A stretch of 11,178 nt of DNA from JANNAV01 sp031384695 (GTDB lineage Bacteria > Pseudomonadota > Alphaproteobacteria > Rhodobacterales > Rhodobacteraceae): positions 1 to 11,178 of the forward strand of contig JANNAV010000359.1 of the NCBI GenBank assembly GCA_031384695.1, written 5' to 3'. The notes beneath the pieces are model-generated. The model was not told the DNA's origin. It saw nothing but the letters and a program-made list of their open reading frames with translations, and searched no databases. Both the position numbers and the translations under genes were made by a program. Below, in pieces: positions 5,305 through 11,178 of the stretch (its first letter is position 1; every line of letters starts with the position of its first letter).

Positions 5305-6297
5305 ATGGCAACACTGGAAACGGATGCAGCACGCAACACCCCGTCGCGGGAAATTTTGGAAAAAATTTTCCGCACCGCCTATAAAATCCGGGTGTTCGAG
5401 ACGGAAGGCATCAAACTTTACCGCCAGGGCCTGATCCGGGGCTATTTCCATCCCTATCTGGGGCAGGAAGGCATCGCCACCGGGGTTTGCACCGCCCTGA
5501 ACGAAGGTGACTTTATCGCATCCACCCACCGGGGCCACGGCCATTGCATCGCCTGGGGTGCGGATGTGAAACGCATGGTGGCGGAACTGCTGCAAAAGGA
5601 CACCGGCTATTGCAAGGGCTACGGCGGTTCCATGCATATCGCCGACATCAAGTCGGGCAATCTGGGGGCCAATGGCATCGTTGGCGCGGGCACGCCGCTG
5701 GGAGTTGGGGCGGCGCTGGCGGAGCAAGTCAAAGGGTCGGATTCGGTGACGGTGACGTTTACCACTGATGGCGGGTCGAACAACGGCACCTTCCTTGAAT
5801 CGCTGAACCTTGCGGCAATCTGGAACCTGAACTTCATTCTGGTGATCGAAAACAACGGCTATGCGGTATCGACCACCATCGAGGAATCTACCCGCGATAC
5901 CGATCTTTACAAACGCGGATTGGCGATTGGCGTGGAAAGCCATCAGGTTGATGGCAACAACCCTTTGGCGGTCTACGAGATGACGCTGGCGGCCGCCAAA
6001 ACCTGCCGGGCGGGCAAGGGCCCGGTGCTGATCGAGGCCAAGACATTCCGCCACATGGGCCACCATGTGAACGACCCCGGCAAATACATGCCCGAAGAAA
6101 AGCTGGCCTATTACAAGGCCCGCGATCCGGTAAACCGCGCCCGCGCCGATCTTGTCGACATGGCCGGGGTTTCTGCCGCCCTGATTGCCGAGATCGAGGC
6201 CGAGGTCGCGGCAGAATTTGCCGATGCGGTAGCGTTTTCGCAGGCCAGCGGCGAAATCACCGCCGCCCAGTTTGCCGCTTTCGCCGCCGACTATTGA
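5305..6297 (+). CDS. Thiamine-diphosphate dehydrogenase E1 component, alpha subunit (AcoA/PdhA-like)
   Basis: A 330-residue alpha subunit of an E1 of the pyruvate/branched-chain/acetoin dehydrogenase class. With the beta subunit it decarboxylates a 2-oxoacid, or cleaves an acyloin such as acetoin, and passes the acyl group to a lipoyl domain. Seen are YLGQEG (51-56), STHRGHGH (73-80) with the active-site His, GYGGSMHIAD, and the Mg/ThDP-binding segment TDGGSNNG to IENN (154-184). The first Gly of the usual GDG is Thr (T154), while D155 and N183/N184 are kept. The phosphorylation-loop-like segment is RHMGHHVNDPGKYM. The start ATG 5305 follows GGGGA with 8 bases spacing. E1-beta follows after 24 bases. 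The AcoC-type third subunit makes acetoin-type cleavage more likely than pyruvate oxidation, but the substrate is not proven. Confidence 0.88.
   Translation: MATLETDAARNTPSREILEKIFRTAYKIRVFETEGIKLYRQGLIRGYFHPYLGQEGIATGVCTALNEGDFIASTHRGHGHCIAWGADVKRMVAELLQKDTGYCKGYGGSMHIADIKSGNLGANGIVGAGTPLGVGAALAEQVKGSDSVTVTFTTDGGSNNGTFLESLNLAAIWNLNFILVIENNGYAVSTTIEESTRDTDLYKRGLAIGVESHQVDGNNPLAVYEMTLAAAKTCRAGKGPVLIEAKTFRHMGHHVNDPGKYMPEEKLAYYKARDPVNRARADLVDMAGVSAALIAEIEAEVAAEFADAVAFSQASGEITAAQFAAFAADY
5358..5371. promoter_or_regulatory. GGAA-N6-TTCC palindrome inside the E1-alpha gene
   Basis: GGAAAAAATTTTCC is a 6-base perfect inverted repeat with spacer AA, covering codons 18-23. It fits the GGAA-N6-TTCC pattern I recall for the RpiR-type regulator IolR of rhizobia. 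It lies about 55 bases after the start codon and could be a roadblock or looping operator, though Glu-Lys-Ile-Phe codons could give it by chance. Confidence 0.4.
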
Positions 6298-6321
6298 TCT
6301 CTAGCGCAAAAGGAGCCCCCT

Positions 6322-7314
6322 GTGGCAAGAGAGTTGATGTACCGCGAAGCCCTACGCGAGGCGATTGACGAAGAAATGGCCCGCGACCCCACGGTGTTCA
6401 TCATCGGCGAGGGCATCGCGGAACGCGGCGGGTCGTATAAGGTCACCGAAGGGTTGCTGGCAAAATACGGTGCCAGCCGTGTGCGCGACACCCCCATTGC
6501 CGAGGCCGGAATGATCGGCGTCGGCGTGGGTGCGGCAATTGCCGGGGCGCGGCCGATCGTGGAAATCCTCTATGTCGATTTTACCATGCTGGGCATGGAT
6601 ATGATCGTCAATCAGGCGGCAAAATTCCGGTTGATGACCGGCGGCGAAGGCCGGGTGCCGTTTGTTTTGCGCACTCAAGGTGGGGCTGGCGGCGGCGTGG
6701 CCGCCCAGCATTCGCAAAGCCTTGAGGCGCTGTTTTATCATATTCCGGGGCTAAAGGTGGTGATGCCGTCCACTCCTGCCGATGCCAAGGGCCTGCTGAA
6801 ACACGCCCTGCGCCAGATGGATCCGGTGATCTTTATTGAGCACAAGCACCTCTACATGACCAAGGGCATGGTGCCCGATGGCGAACATGTTGTTGAATTC
6901 GGCGTGGCCGACATCAAGCGTGCGGGCAAAGATGTGACCATCATCGCCTGGTCGAATATGGTGCCCCGCGCGCTGGAGGCGGCCGAAGAGTTGGCCGCGC
7001 AAGGGATTGACTGCGAAGTGCTGGACCCGCGCAGCCTTGTGCCGCTGGATAAGGCCGCGATCCTTGCCTCAGTCGCCAAAACCAAGCGCGTGGTGATCGT
7101 GCAAGAGGCGGTACGGCGCGGCGGCGTGGCGTCGGATATCGCGTCGATCATTCAGGAAGAGGCGTTTTATGATCTGGATGCGCCGATCCAGATCGTCGCC
7201 GGGCTGAACGTGCCGATCCCGTTCAATCTGGCATTGGAAAAGGCCAGCGTGCCGCAGAAAGAAGATGTGCTGGCCGCTGTGCACCGGTGTCTGCACCTTG
7301 AAGCCATGGCATAA
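6322..7314 (+). CDS. Thiamine-diphosphate dehydrogenase E1 component, beta subunit (AcoB/PdhB-like)
   Basis: A 330-residue E1-beta subunit, partner of the gene just upstream. Seen are the GEGIAERGGSYKVTEGLLAKYG region (29-50), DTPIAEAGMIGVGVGAA with E61, the Glu that activates ThDP, FRLMTGG, the AAQHSQSLEA loop (127-136) with H130, FIEHK (171-175), then the C-terminal transketolase-like domain with EVLDPRSLVPLD (232-243), VQEA and VPIPFNLALE (297-306). The length is normal for the family (about 325-340). The start is GTG at 6322, chosen because AAGGAG (6310-6315) lies 6 bases upstream; the next Met is residue 6. It is followed by the lipoyl-hydrolase gene after 54 bases, the gene order of aco operons (A, B, C). 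Confidence 0.92.
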   Translation: MARELMYREALREAIDEEMARDPTVFIIGEGIAERGGSYKVTEGLLAKYGASRVRDTPIAEAGMIGVGVGAAIAGARPIVEILYVDFTMLGMDMIVNQAAKFRLMTGGEGRVPFVLRTQGGAGGGVAAQHSQSLEALFYHIPGLKVVMPSTPADAKGLLKHALRQMDPVIFIEHKHLYMTKGMVPDGEHVVEFGVADIKRAGKDVTIIAWSNMVPRALEAAEELAAQGIDCEVLDPRSLVPLDKAAILASVAKTKRVVIVQEAVRRGGVASDIASIIQEEAFYDLDAPIQIVAGLNVPIPFNLALEKASVPQKEDVLAAVHRCLHLEAMA

Positions 7315-7368
7315 GCAAGGCGCAGTATCCGATGGCTCACACGACCAACCGAGATAAAGGAGCCGCGC

Positions 7369-8622
7369 ATGGCTGATGCAATTCTGGTGCCACAAGTTGG
7401 CCAAGACCTGACCGAAGCCAAGATCGTGGCGATCAATGTGAAACTGGGCGACAAGGTTGCCAAAGGCGATATCGTTGCCGAAGTGGAAAGCGAAAAAGCA
7501 ACGTTCGAGGTTGAGGCGTTTGTATCGGGAATCGTGATATCGCTGCCCTTTGCGGTGGGCGATCTGGCCCCGGTGCTGGAACCCCTGATGCATCTGGGAC
7601 AGGCGGGCGAGGCGATGGGCGGCGCCCCTGCCGTTGAGCTGGCCACGCCACAAGCCGAAACCCCGCCACCCGCTGCGGCGCAAGCAATGGCGGGCGGCAC
7701 CGGGCGTTCCTCGCCTTTGGCGCGGCGGGTGGCGGCGCAAAACGGGCTGGTGTTGCACCATATTGCAGGCACCGGCCCGCGCGGTGCGGTGGTGATGCGC
7801 GATGTGACGGCGGCCTTGCAGATGCAGCCTGCGGTGCATGCAGCGTCCCTTACGCGGCACAACGGTGCGGGCCTGCAATCATTGCAGGCAGGCAGCGGCA
7901 CGCCGGTTGTATTCCTGCACGGCTTTGGGGCCGAACTGGCGGCATGGCGGCCATTGGTGGCCCGGATCGCGGTGCCAAACCCCATGCTGGGCGTCGATCT
8001 GGCCGGGCACGGCGCGGCCCCCGCACACACTGTTGCCGGGTTTGACGCGCTGGTTGATGACATGGCGCAGCGGCTTGGCGATGCAGGTATCACCAGCGCA
8101 CATCTGGTTGGCCATTCGCTGGGCGCTGCGGTCGCCACGGCGCTGGCCGACCGGGGTGATCTCGATATCCGGTCCTTGACGCTGATCGCACCTGCGGGCC
8201 TTGGGCCGTGGATCAACGGCGATTTCGTGGCAGGCTTTGTCGGGGCAAAATCGGAGGCCGCCTTGCGGGTCTGGATGCAAAATCTGGTGCACAGGCCCGA
8301 CCGGTTGGGCGACGCGATGGTGCGTGCGGCCTTTGCTGCCCGATCCGGCCCGGCTGCAACAAACGCATTGGCCGCCCTTGCGCAAACCCTGTTTGAAGCC
8401 AACACCCAACTGTTTTCGATCAGGCCCGCGCTGCACCGGCTGACCTGCACCTGCCGGATGATGTTCGGGGTGCAGGACGCCATTCTGCGGCCTGCTGATG
8501 CCGACGGTTTGCCGGGAATGGTGGCGCTGCACCGGCTGGACGGCGTGGGCCATCTGCCGCAGGTTGAAGCAGCAACAATTGTTGGACGGGTGATTGCCGA
8601 GACGATACGCTCGGTCGGATAA
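7369..8622 (+). CDS. AcoC-type protein: lipoyl domain + E3-binding domain + alpha/beta hydrolase
   Basis: A 417-residue third component of the complex. Residues 1-80 are a lipoyl domain with the lipoylation site in VESEKATFEV (K43). Residues 81-110 are an Ala/Pro-rich linker. Residues 112-150 look like a peripheral-subunit (E3)-binding domain (SSPLARRVAAQNGL, TGPRGAVVMRDV). From about 165 follows an alpha/beta hydrolase, not the usual acyltransferase core (no HxxxDG motif). Its triad looks complete: VGHSLG (S250), D370 in FGVQDAILRP, and H395 in GVGHLPQ, with an oxyanion HG in VFLHGFG. This architecture is known in AcoC of acetoin dehydrogenase systems. The lipoyl arm would take the acyl group from E1; what the hydrolase-like domain does is unclear. 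The start ATG has AAAGGAG 6 bases upstream. E3 is not in the window and is presumably encoded elsewhere. Confidence 0.88.
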   Translation: MADAILVPQVGQDLTEAKIVAINVKLGDKVAKGDIVAEVESEKATFEVEAFVSGIVISLPFAVGDLAPVLEPLMHLGQAGEAMGGAPAVELATPQAETPPPAAAQAMAGGTGRSSPLARRVAAQNGLVLHHIAGTGPRGAVVMRDVTAALQMQPAVHAASLTRHNGAGLQSLQAGSGTPVVFLHGFGAELAAWRPLVARIAVPNPMLGVDLAGHGAAPAHTVAGFDALVDDMAQRLGDAGITSAHLVGHSLGAAVATALADRGDLDIRSLTLIAPAGLGPWINGDFVAGFVGAKSEAALRVWMQNLVHRPDRLGDAMVRAAFAARSGPAATNALAALAQTLFEANTQLFSIRPALHRLTCTCRMMFGVQDAILRPADADGLPGMVALHRLDGVGHLPQVEAATIVGRVIAETIRSVG

Positions 8623-8632
8623 CCAAAGGGCT

Positions 8633-8662
8633 AGCAGGCTGTGGCGGCGCGCCGAGCCTGTT
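8633..8662 (+). other. Intercistronic stem-loop before the FMO gene
   Basis: AGCAGGCT (8633-8640) pairs with AGCCTGTT (8655-8662) as an 8-base stem with one G-U pair. The 14-base loop holds the palindrome CGGCGCGCCG. Only two T follow, so it is a poor terminator; it may limit or tune transcription or mRNA stability between the complex genes and the monooxygenase. Confidence 0.45.
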
Positions 8663-8679
8663 AAAATCGGGGGAATACG

Positions 8680-10491
8680 ATGGCAGATACACTGTTGGCA
8701 ACCAGAACAGGCATCGTTGAGGCGATGCTACAGCGGTTTGGCACAGCCCTTGAACAGGGCGACAGTGCCGCCGCCGTGGCCTGTTTTGAACCGGATGGCT
8801 ATTGGCGCGATCTGGTCAGCTTTACATGGAATATCGCCACGCTGGAAGGCGCGCCTGCCATTCTGGCCATGCTGACGGCGCAATTGGCCTCGGTCAAACC
8901 AAGCGGTTTTTGCGTCGCTGCAGGCGAGGCCGCCGATAATTCGGGCGAGGTGCAGCAGGCCTGGATTGATTTTGAAACCGCAACCGGGCGCGGCCATGGC
9001 CATATCCGCATCCGCAACGGCAAAATCTGGACCCTGTTGACCACGCTGAAAGAACTCAAGGGCCATGAAGAGCATTTTGGCACCACCCGCCCCAAGGGTG
9101 CCGACCACGGGGCCGCGTCAGATCGTAAATCCTGGGCCGAAAAACGCGAAGCCGAGGCGGCAAATCTTGGCATCACCACGCAGCCCTATGTGGTGATCAT
9201 CGGCGGTGGTCAGGGCGGCATTGCACTGGCCGCGCGCCTGCGCCAGTTGGACGTGCCGACGATTGTGATCGAAAAGAACGCCCGTGCCGGTGACAGCTGG
9301 CGCAACCGCTACAAATCGCTCTGTCTGCATGATCCGGTCTGGTATGATCATCTGCCCTATCTGCCGTTCCCGGCAAACTGGCCGGTGTTTACGCCCAAGG
9401 ACAAGCTGGGCGATTGGCTGGAAATGTATACCCGCGTGATGGAGCTGAACTACTGGTCCGCCACCATCGCAACCCGCGCCAAATACGATACGGCTGCGGG
9501 CGGATGGGTGGTCCACGTTACCCGCGATGGCAAGGACATGGTGCTCCGCCCGAAACATCTGGTGTTTGCCACCGGCATGTCGGCCAAGGCGAATATGCCG
9601 GTGTTTCCGGGGCAGGATATCTTTGCAGGCGCGCAGCAACATTCCAGTCAGCACCCCGGCCCGGATGGCCTGCAAGGCAAGAAGGTGGTGGTGATCGGGT
9701 CGAATAACTCATCGCATGATATCTGTGCCGCCCTGTGGGAAGCCGGCGTCGATGTCACCATGGTGCAGCGGTCCACCACCCATATCGTGCGATCTGATCC
9801 GCTGATGAAACACGGGCTGGGGTCGCTTTATTCCGAAGAGGCGGTGGCTTCGGGCATGACCACAGCCAAGGCCGATCTGACCTTTGCCTCGATCCCCTAC
9901 GCGGTGCTGCCGACGTTTCAAAAGCCGATCTACGACGCAATCCGCAGCGAAGATGCCGCGTTTTATGCTGGCCTTGCAGACGCGGGTTTCATGCTGGATT
10001 ACGGCGACGACGACACCGGGCTGTTCATGAAATATCTGCGGCGCGGGTCGGGTTATTACATTGATGTCGGTGCCAGCCAGCTGATCATTGATGGCCGCAT
10101 CAAACTGAAATCGGGCAGTGATGTCAGCCATTTGACCGCCACCTCGGTGGTGTTGAAAGATGGCACCGATTTGCCCGCCGATCTGGTGATTTACGCCACG
10201 GGCTATGGCTCGATGAACGGCTGGGCTGCCGATCTGATCAGTCAGGACGTGGCCGACAAGGTGGGTAAATGCTGGGGTCTTGGCTCGGACACCACCAAGG
10301 ATCCGGGCCCGTGGGAGGGTGAGTTGCGCAATATGTGGAAGCCAACCCAGCAAGACGCGCTGTGGTTTCATGGCGGCAACCTGCACCAATCGCGGCATTA
10401 TTCGCAGTTTCTGGCCTTGCAACTTAAGGCGCGGCAGGCCGGTCTTGCCACCCCGGTTTACGGCTTGCCTGCGGTCAACCATTTGAAGTAA
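8680..10491 (+). CDS. Flavin-containing monooxygenase with N-terminal SnoaL/NTF2-like domain
   Basis: A 603-residue NAD(P)/FAD-dependent oxygenase of the FMO/YUCCA/Baeyer-Villiger-related class. Residues about 10-125 resemble a SnoaL/NTF2-like domain with no flavin motif. The FAD-binding Rossmann motif is VVIIGGGQGGIALAARL (171-187) with the Glu at the end of strand 2 (IVIEKN). The FMO-like linker FAGAQQHSSQHPG (315-327) precedes a second dinucleotide site VVVIGSNNSSHDI (336-348), where the usual GxGxSG is GSNNSS. Hinge motifs FATGM (296-300) and YATGY (505-509) are present. The domain set and length match bacterial proteins of about 600 residues called putative flavin-containing monooxygenases. 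The start has GGGGGA 6 bases upstream. Oxygenation of a ketone or heteroatom substrate, perhaps feeding the dehydrogenase complex, is an inference. Confidence 0.88.
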   Translation: MADTLLATRTGIVEAMLQRFGTALEQGDSAAAVACFEPDGYWRDLVSFTWNIATLEGAPAILAMLTAQLASVKPSGFCVAAGEAADNSGEVQQAWIDFETATGRGHGHIRIRNGKIWTLLTTLKELKGHEEHFGTTRPKGADHGAASDRKSWAEKREAEAANLGITTQPYVVIIGGGQGGIALAARLRQLDVPTIVIEKNARAGDSWRNRYKSLCLHDPVWYDHLPYLPFPANWPVFTPKDKLGDWLEMYTRVMELNYWSATIATRAKYDTAAGGWVVHVTRDGKDMVLRPKHLVFATGMSAKANMPVFPGQDIFAGAQQHSSQHPGPDGLQGKKVVVIGSNNSSHDICAALWEAGVDVTMVQRSTTHIVRSDPLMKHGLGSLYSEEAVASGMTTAKADLTFASIPYAVLPTFQKPIYDAIRSEDAAFYAGLADAGFMLDYGDDDTGLFMKYLRRGSGYYIDVGASQLIIDGRIKLKSGSDVSHLTATSVVLKDGTDLPADLVIYATGYGSMNGWAADLISQDVADKVGKCWGLGSDTTKDPGPWEGELRNMWKPTQQDALWFHGGNLHQSRHYSQFLALQLKARQAGLATPVYGLPAVNHLK

Positions 10492-10533
10492 CGGAGTGTC
10501 CAGATTGACCGCGTAACCCCACAGTCGGCATGG

Positions 10534-10551
10534 ATCGGGGCTGACCCCGGT
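10534..10551 (+). other. Stem-loop between the FMO and bluB genes
   Basis: ATCGGGG (10534-10540) pairs with CCCCGGT (10545-10551), with one T-G pair, around a CTGA loop. No T-run follows and the bluB Shine-Dalgarno (GGAGA, 10555-10559) starts 4 bases later. It is more likely a translational or processing hairpin than a terminator. Confidence 0.4.
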
Positions 10552-10563
10552 ATCGGAGATCGT

Positions 10564-11178
10564 ATGAAATTCACCGCCGACGATGCGCAGACCTTGCACC
10601 AGATCATGCAGTGGCGGCGCGACGTGCGGCATTTCCGCCCCGATCCTGTGGCCCCGGAGGTGATCGAAAAACTGGCGGCGTCGATGGATATGGCCCCCTC
10701 GGTTGGCAATTGCCGCCCGTGGCGGGTGATCCGGGTGCAAGACCCGCAGCGCAGGCGTCAGATCGCCGATCTGTTCGCCCAAAGCAACGCGGCCGCGGCA
10801 GCAGCCTATCCCGATGCCGACCGCGATGCCTATCTGGGCCTGAAACTGGCCGGATTGCATGAGGCCCCCGAACATCTGGCGGTGTTTTCCGTGCCAGACC
10901 CCGCCGAAGGGCGCGGGCTGGGGCGGCAGACCATGCCCGAAACCGTTGTGTATTCCACCGTCATGGCGATGTATGCGTTGTGGCTGACGGCGCGGGCAGA
11001 GAACCTCGGCCTAGGGTGGGTGTCGATCCTCGATCCACAGGCGGCATCTGATGCCCTCGATCCGCCGCCCGGATGGCAATTCGTGGGGTATCTGTGTGTG
11101 GGCTACGCCGAATTTGCCGATGACACGCCGCTGTTGCACCGCAGCGGCTGGCAAGCCAACACCGCACAACCCTGGCTG
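10564..11178 (+). CDS. bluB: 5,6-dimethylbenzimidazole synthase (BluB-type nitroreductase), open at the right edge
   Basis: The frame is open from ATG 10564 to the end of the window, 205 residues without a stop. It is a nitroreductase-fold protein with the marks of BluB, which breaks down FMNH2 with oxygen to give 5,6-dimethylbenzimidazole, the lower ligand of vitamin B12. Seen are WRRDVRHF (17-24) with the Asp (D20) that matches the catalytic Asp of known BluB, MAPSVGNCRPWRVIRV (43-58) for FMN binding, LGLGWVSILDP (148-158) with the matching Ser (S154), and YLCVGYAE. BluB proteins are near 210-230 residues, so only a few codons can be missing. GGAGA lies 4 bases upstream of the start. It follows the FMO gene by 72 bases. 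An FMN-dependent reductase serving the neighbouring oxygenase is a less likely reading. Confidence 0.82.
   Translation, partial: MKFTADDAQTLHQIMQWRRDVRHFRPDPVAPEVIEKLAASMDMAPSVGNCRPWRVIRVQDPQRRRQIADLFAQSNAAAAAAYPDADRDAYLGLKLAGLHEAPEHLAVFSVPDPAEGRGLGRQTMPETVVYSTVMAMYALWLTARAENLGLGWVSILDPQAASDALDPPPGWQFVGYLCVGYAEFADDTPLLHRSGWQANTAQPWL

Noticed and set aside
5153..5434. 93-codon + strand frame starting in the divergent region and running into E1-alpha
   Set aside because: Overlaps the E1-alpha start out of frame, has no good ribosome site and no recognisable motif.
7167..8483. 438-codon open frame on the - strand opposite the AcoC-type gene
   Set aside because: Shadow of GC-rich codon bias; the + strand protein has clear domains and motifs while this one is low-complexity in Ala/Arg/Ser with no recognisable fold.
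10534..10551. Intrinsic terminator after the FMO gene
   Set aside because: The stem is good but no T-run follows and the next Shine-Dalgarno starts 4 bases later.
9709..10875. 388-codon open frame on the - strand across the FMO end and bluB
   Set aside because: Covers two well-supported + strand genes and has no recognisable motif; a shadow frame.
1..11178. CRISPR array, tRNA/rRNA, insertion sequence, defence or phage module
   Set aside because: No regularly spaced repeats, no terminal inverted repeats with transposase, no structural RNA and no such protein families were seen on either strand.

Overview
The window reads as a stretch of an alphaproteobacterial chromosome, most likely a marine or freshwater Rhodobacterales relative. 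This is inferred from the GC-rich coding sequence with strong G/C third-position bias, the compact operons with ATGA overlaps, and the protein families present (CbbY-like phosphatase, AcoABC-type complex, BluB). I see no rRNA, tRNA, CRISPR array, insertion sequence or phage gene.

Left block, + strand (1-4074): the C-terminal part of a VOC-fold protein, a class II ketose-bisphosphate aldolase, a CbbY-like HAD sugar-phosphate phosphatase joined in frame to a small ABM monooxygenase, an UlaG-like metallo-beta-lactamase-fold hydrolase with an altered metal motif, and an LVIVD-type beta-propeller rich in histidines. The last genes are chained by 4-base start/stop overlaps (ATGA at 1158 and 2159, perhaps CTGA at 2848), so this looks like one translationally coupled operon. 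The HAD-ABM junction looks like two adjacent genes fused by one extra C in a CCCC run (1839-1842).

Centre (4037-5304): an RpiR/MurR-family regulator (HTH plus SIS sugar-phosphate-sensing domain) on the - strand. Its 3' end overlaps the propeller gene tail to tail by 38 bases. A 305-base AT-rich intergenic region separates it from the right-hand operon and carries several GAAA/TTTC-type palindromes that are good candidates for its operators. One lies between plausible -35 and -10 elements of the regulator's own promoter, one overlaps a plausible -10 of the right operon, and a GGAA-N6-TTCC site lies just inside the first right-hand gene.

Right block, + strand (5305-11178): E1-alpha and E1-beta of a thiamine-diphosphate 2-oxoacid/acetoin dehydrogenase, an AcoC-type protein (lipoyl domain, E3-binding domain, then an alpha/beta hydrolase with a complete Ser-Asp-His triad instead of the usual acyltransferase domain), a flavin-containing monooxygenase with an N-terminal SnoaL/NTF2-like domain, and a BluB-type 5,6-dimethylbenzimidazole synthase open at the right edge. 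Each gene has a good Shine-Dalgarno sequence and short gaps (24-72 bases), which fits one operon.

Inference: an RpiR regulator sensing a phosphorylated sugar or polyol may control a catabolic route in which the left block cleaves and dephosphorylates a sugar phosphate and the right block oxidatively cleaves a ketone, acyloin or 2-oxoacid to an acyl-CoA. The substrate cannot be told from the sequence. No transporter, kinase or E3 (lipoamide dehydrogenase) is in the window.
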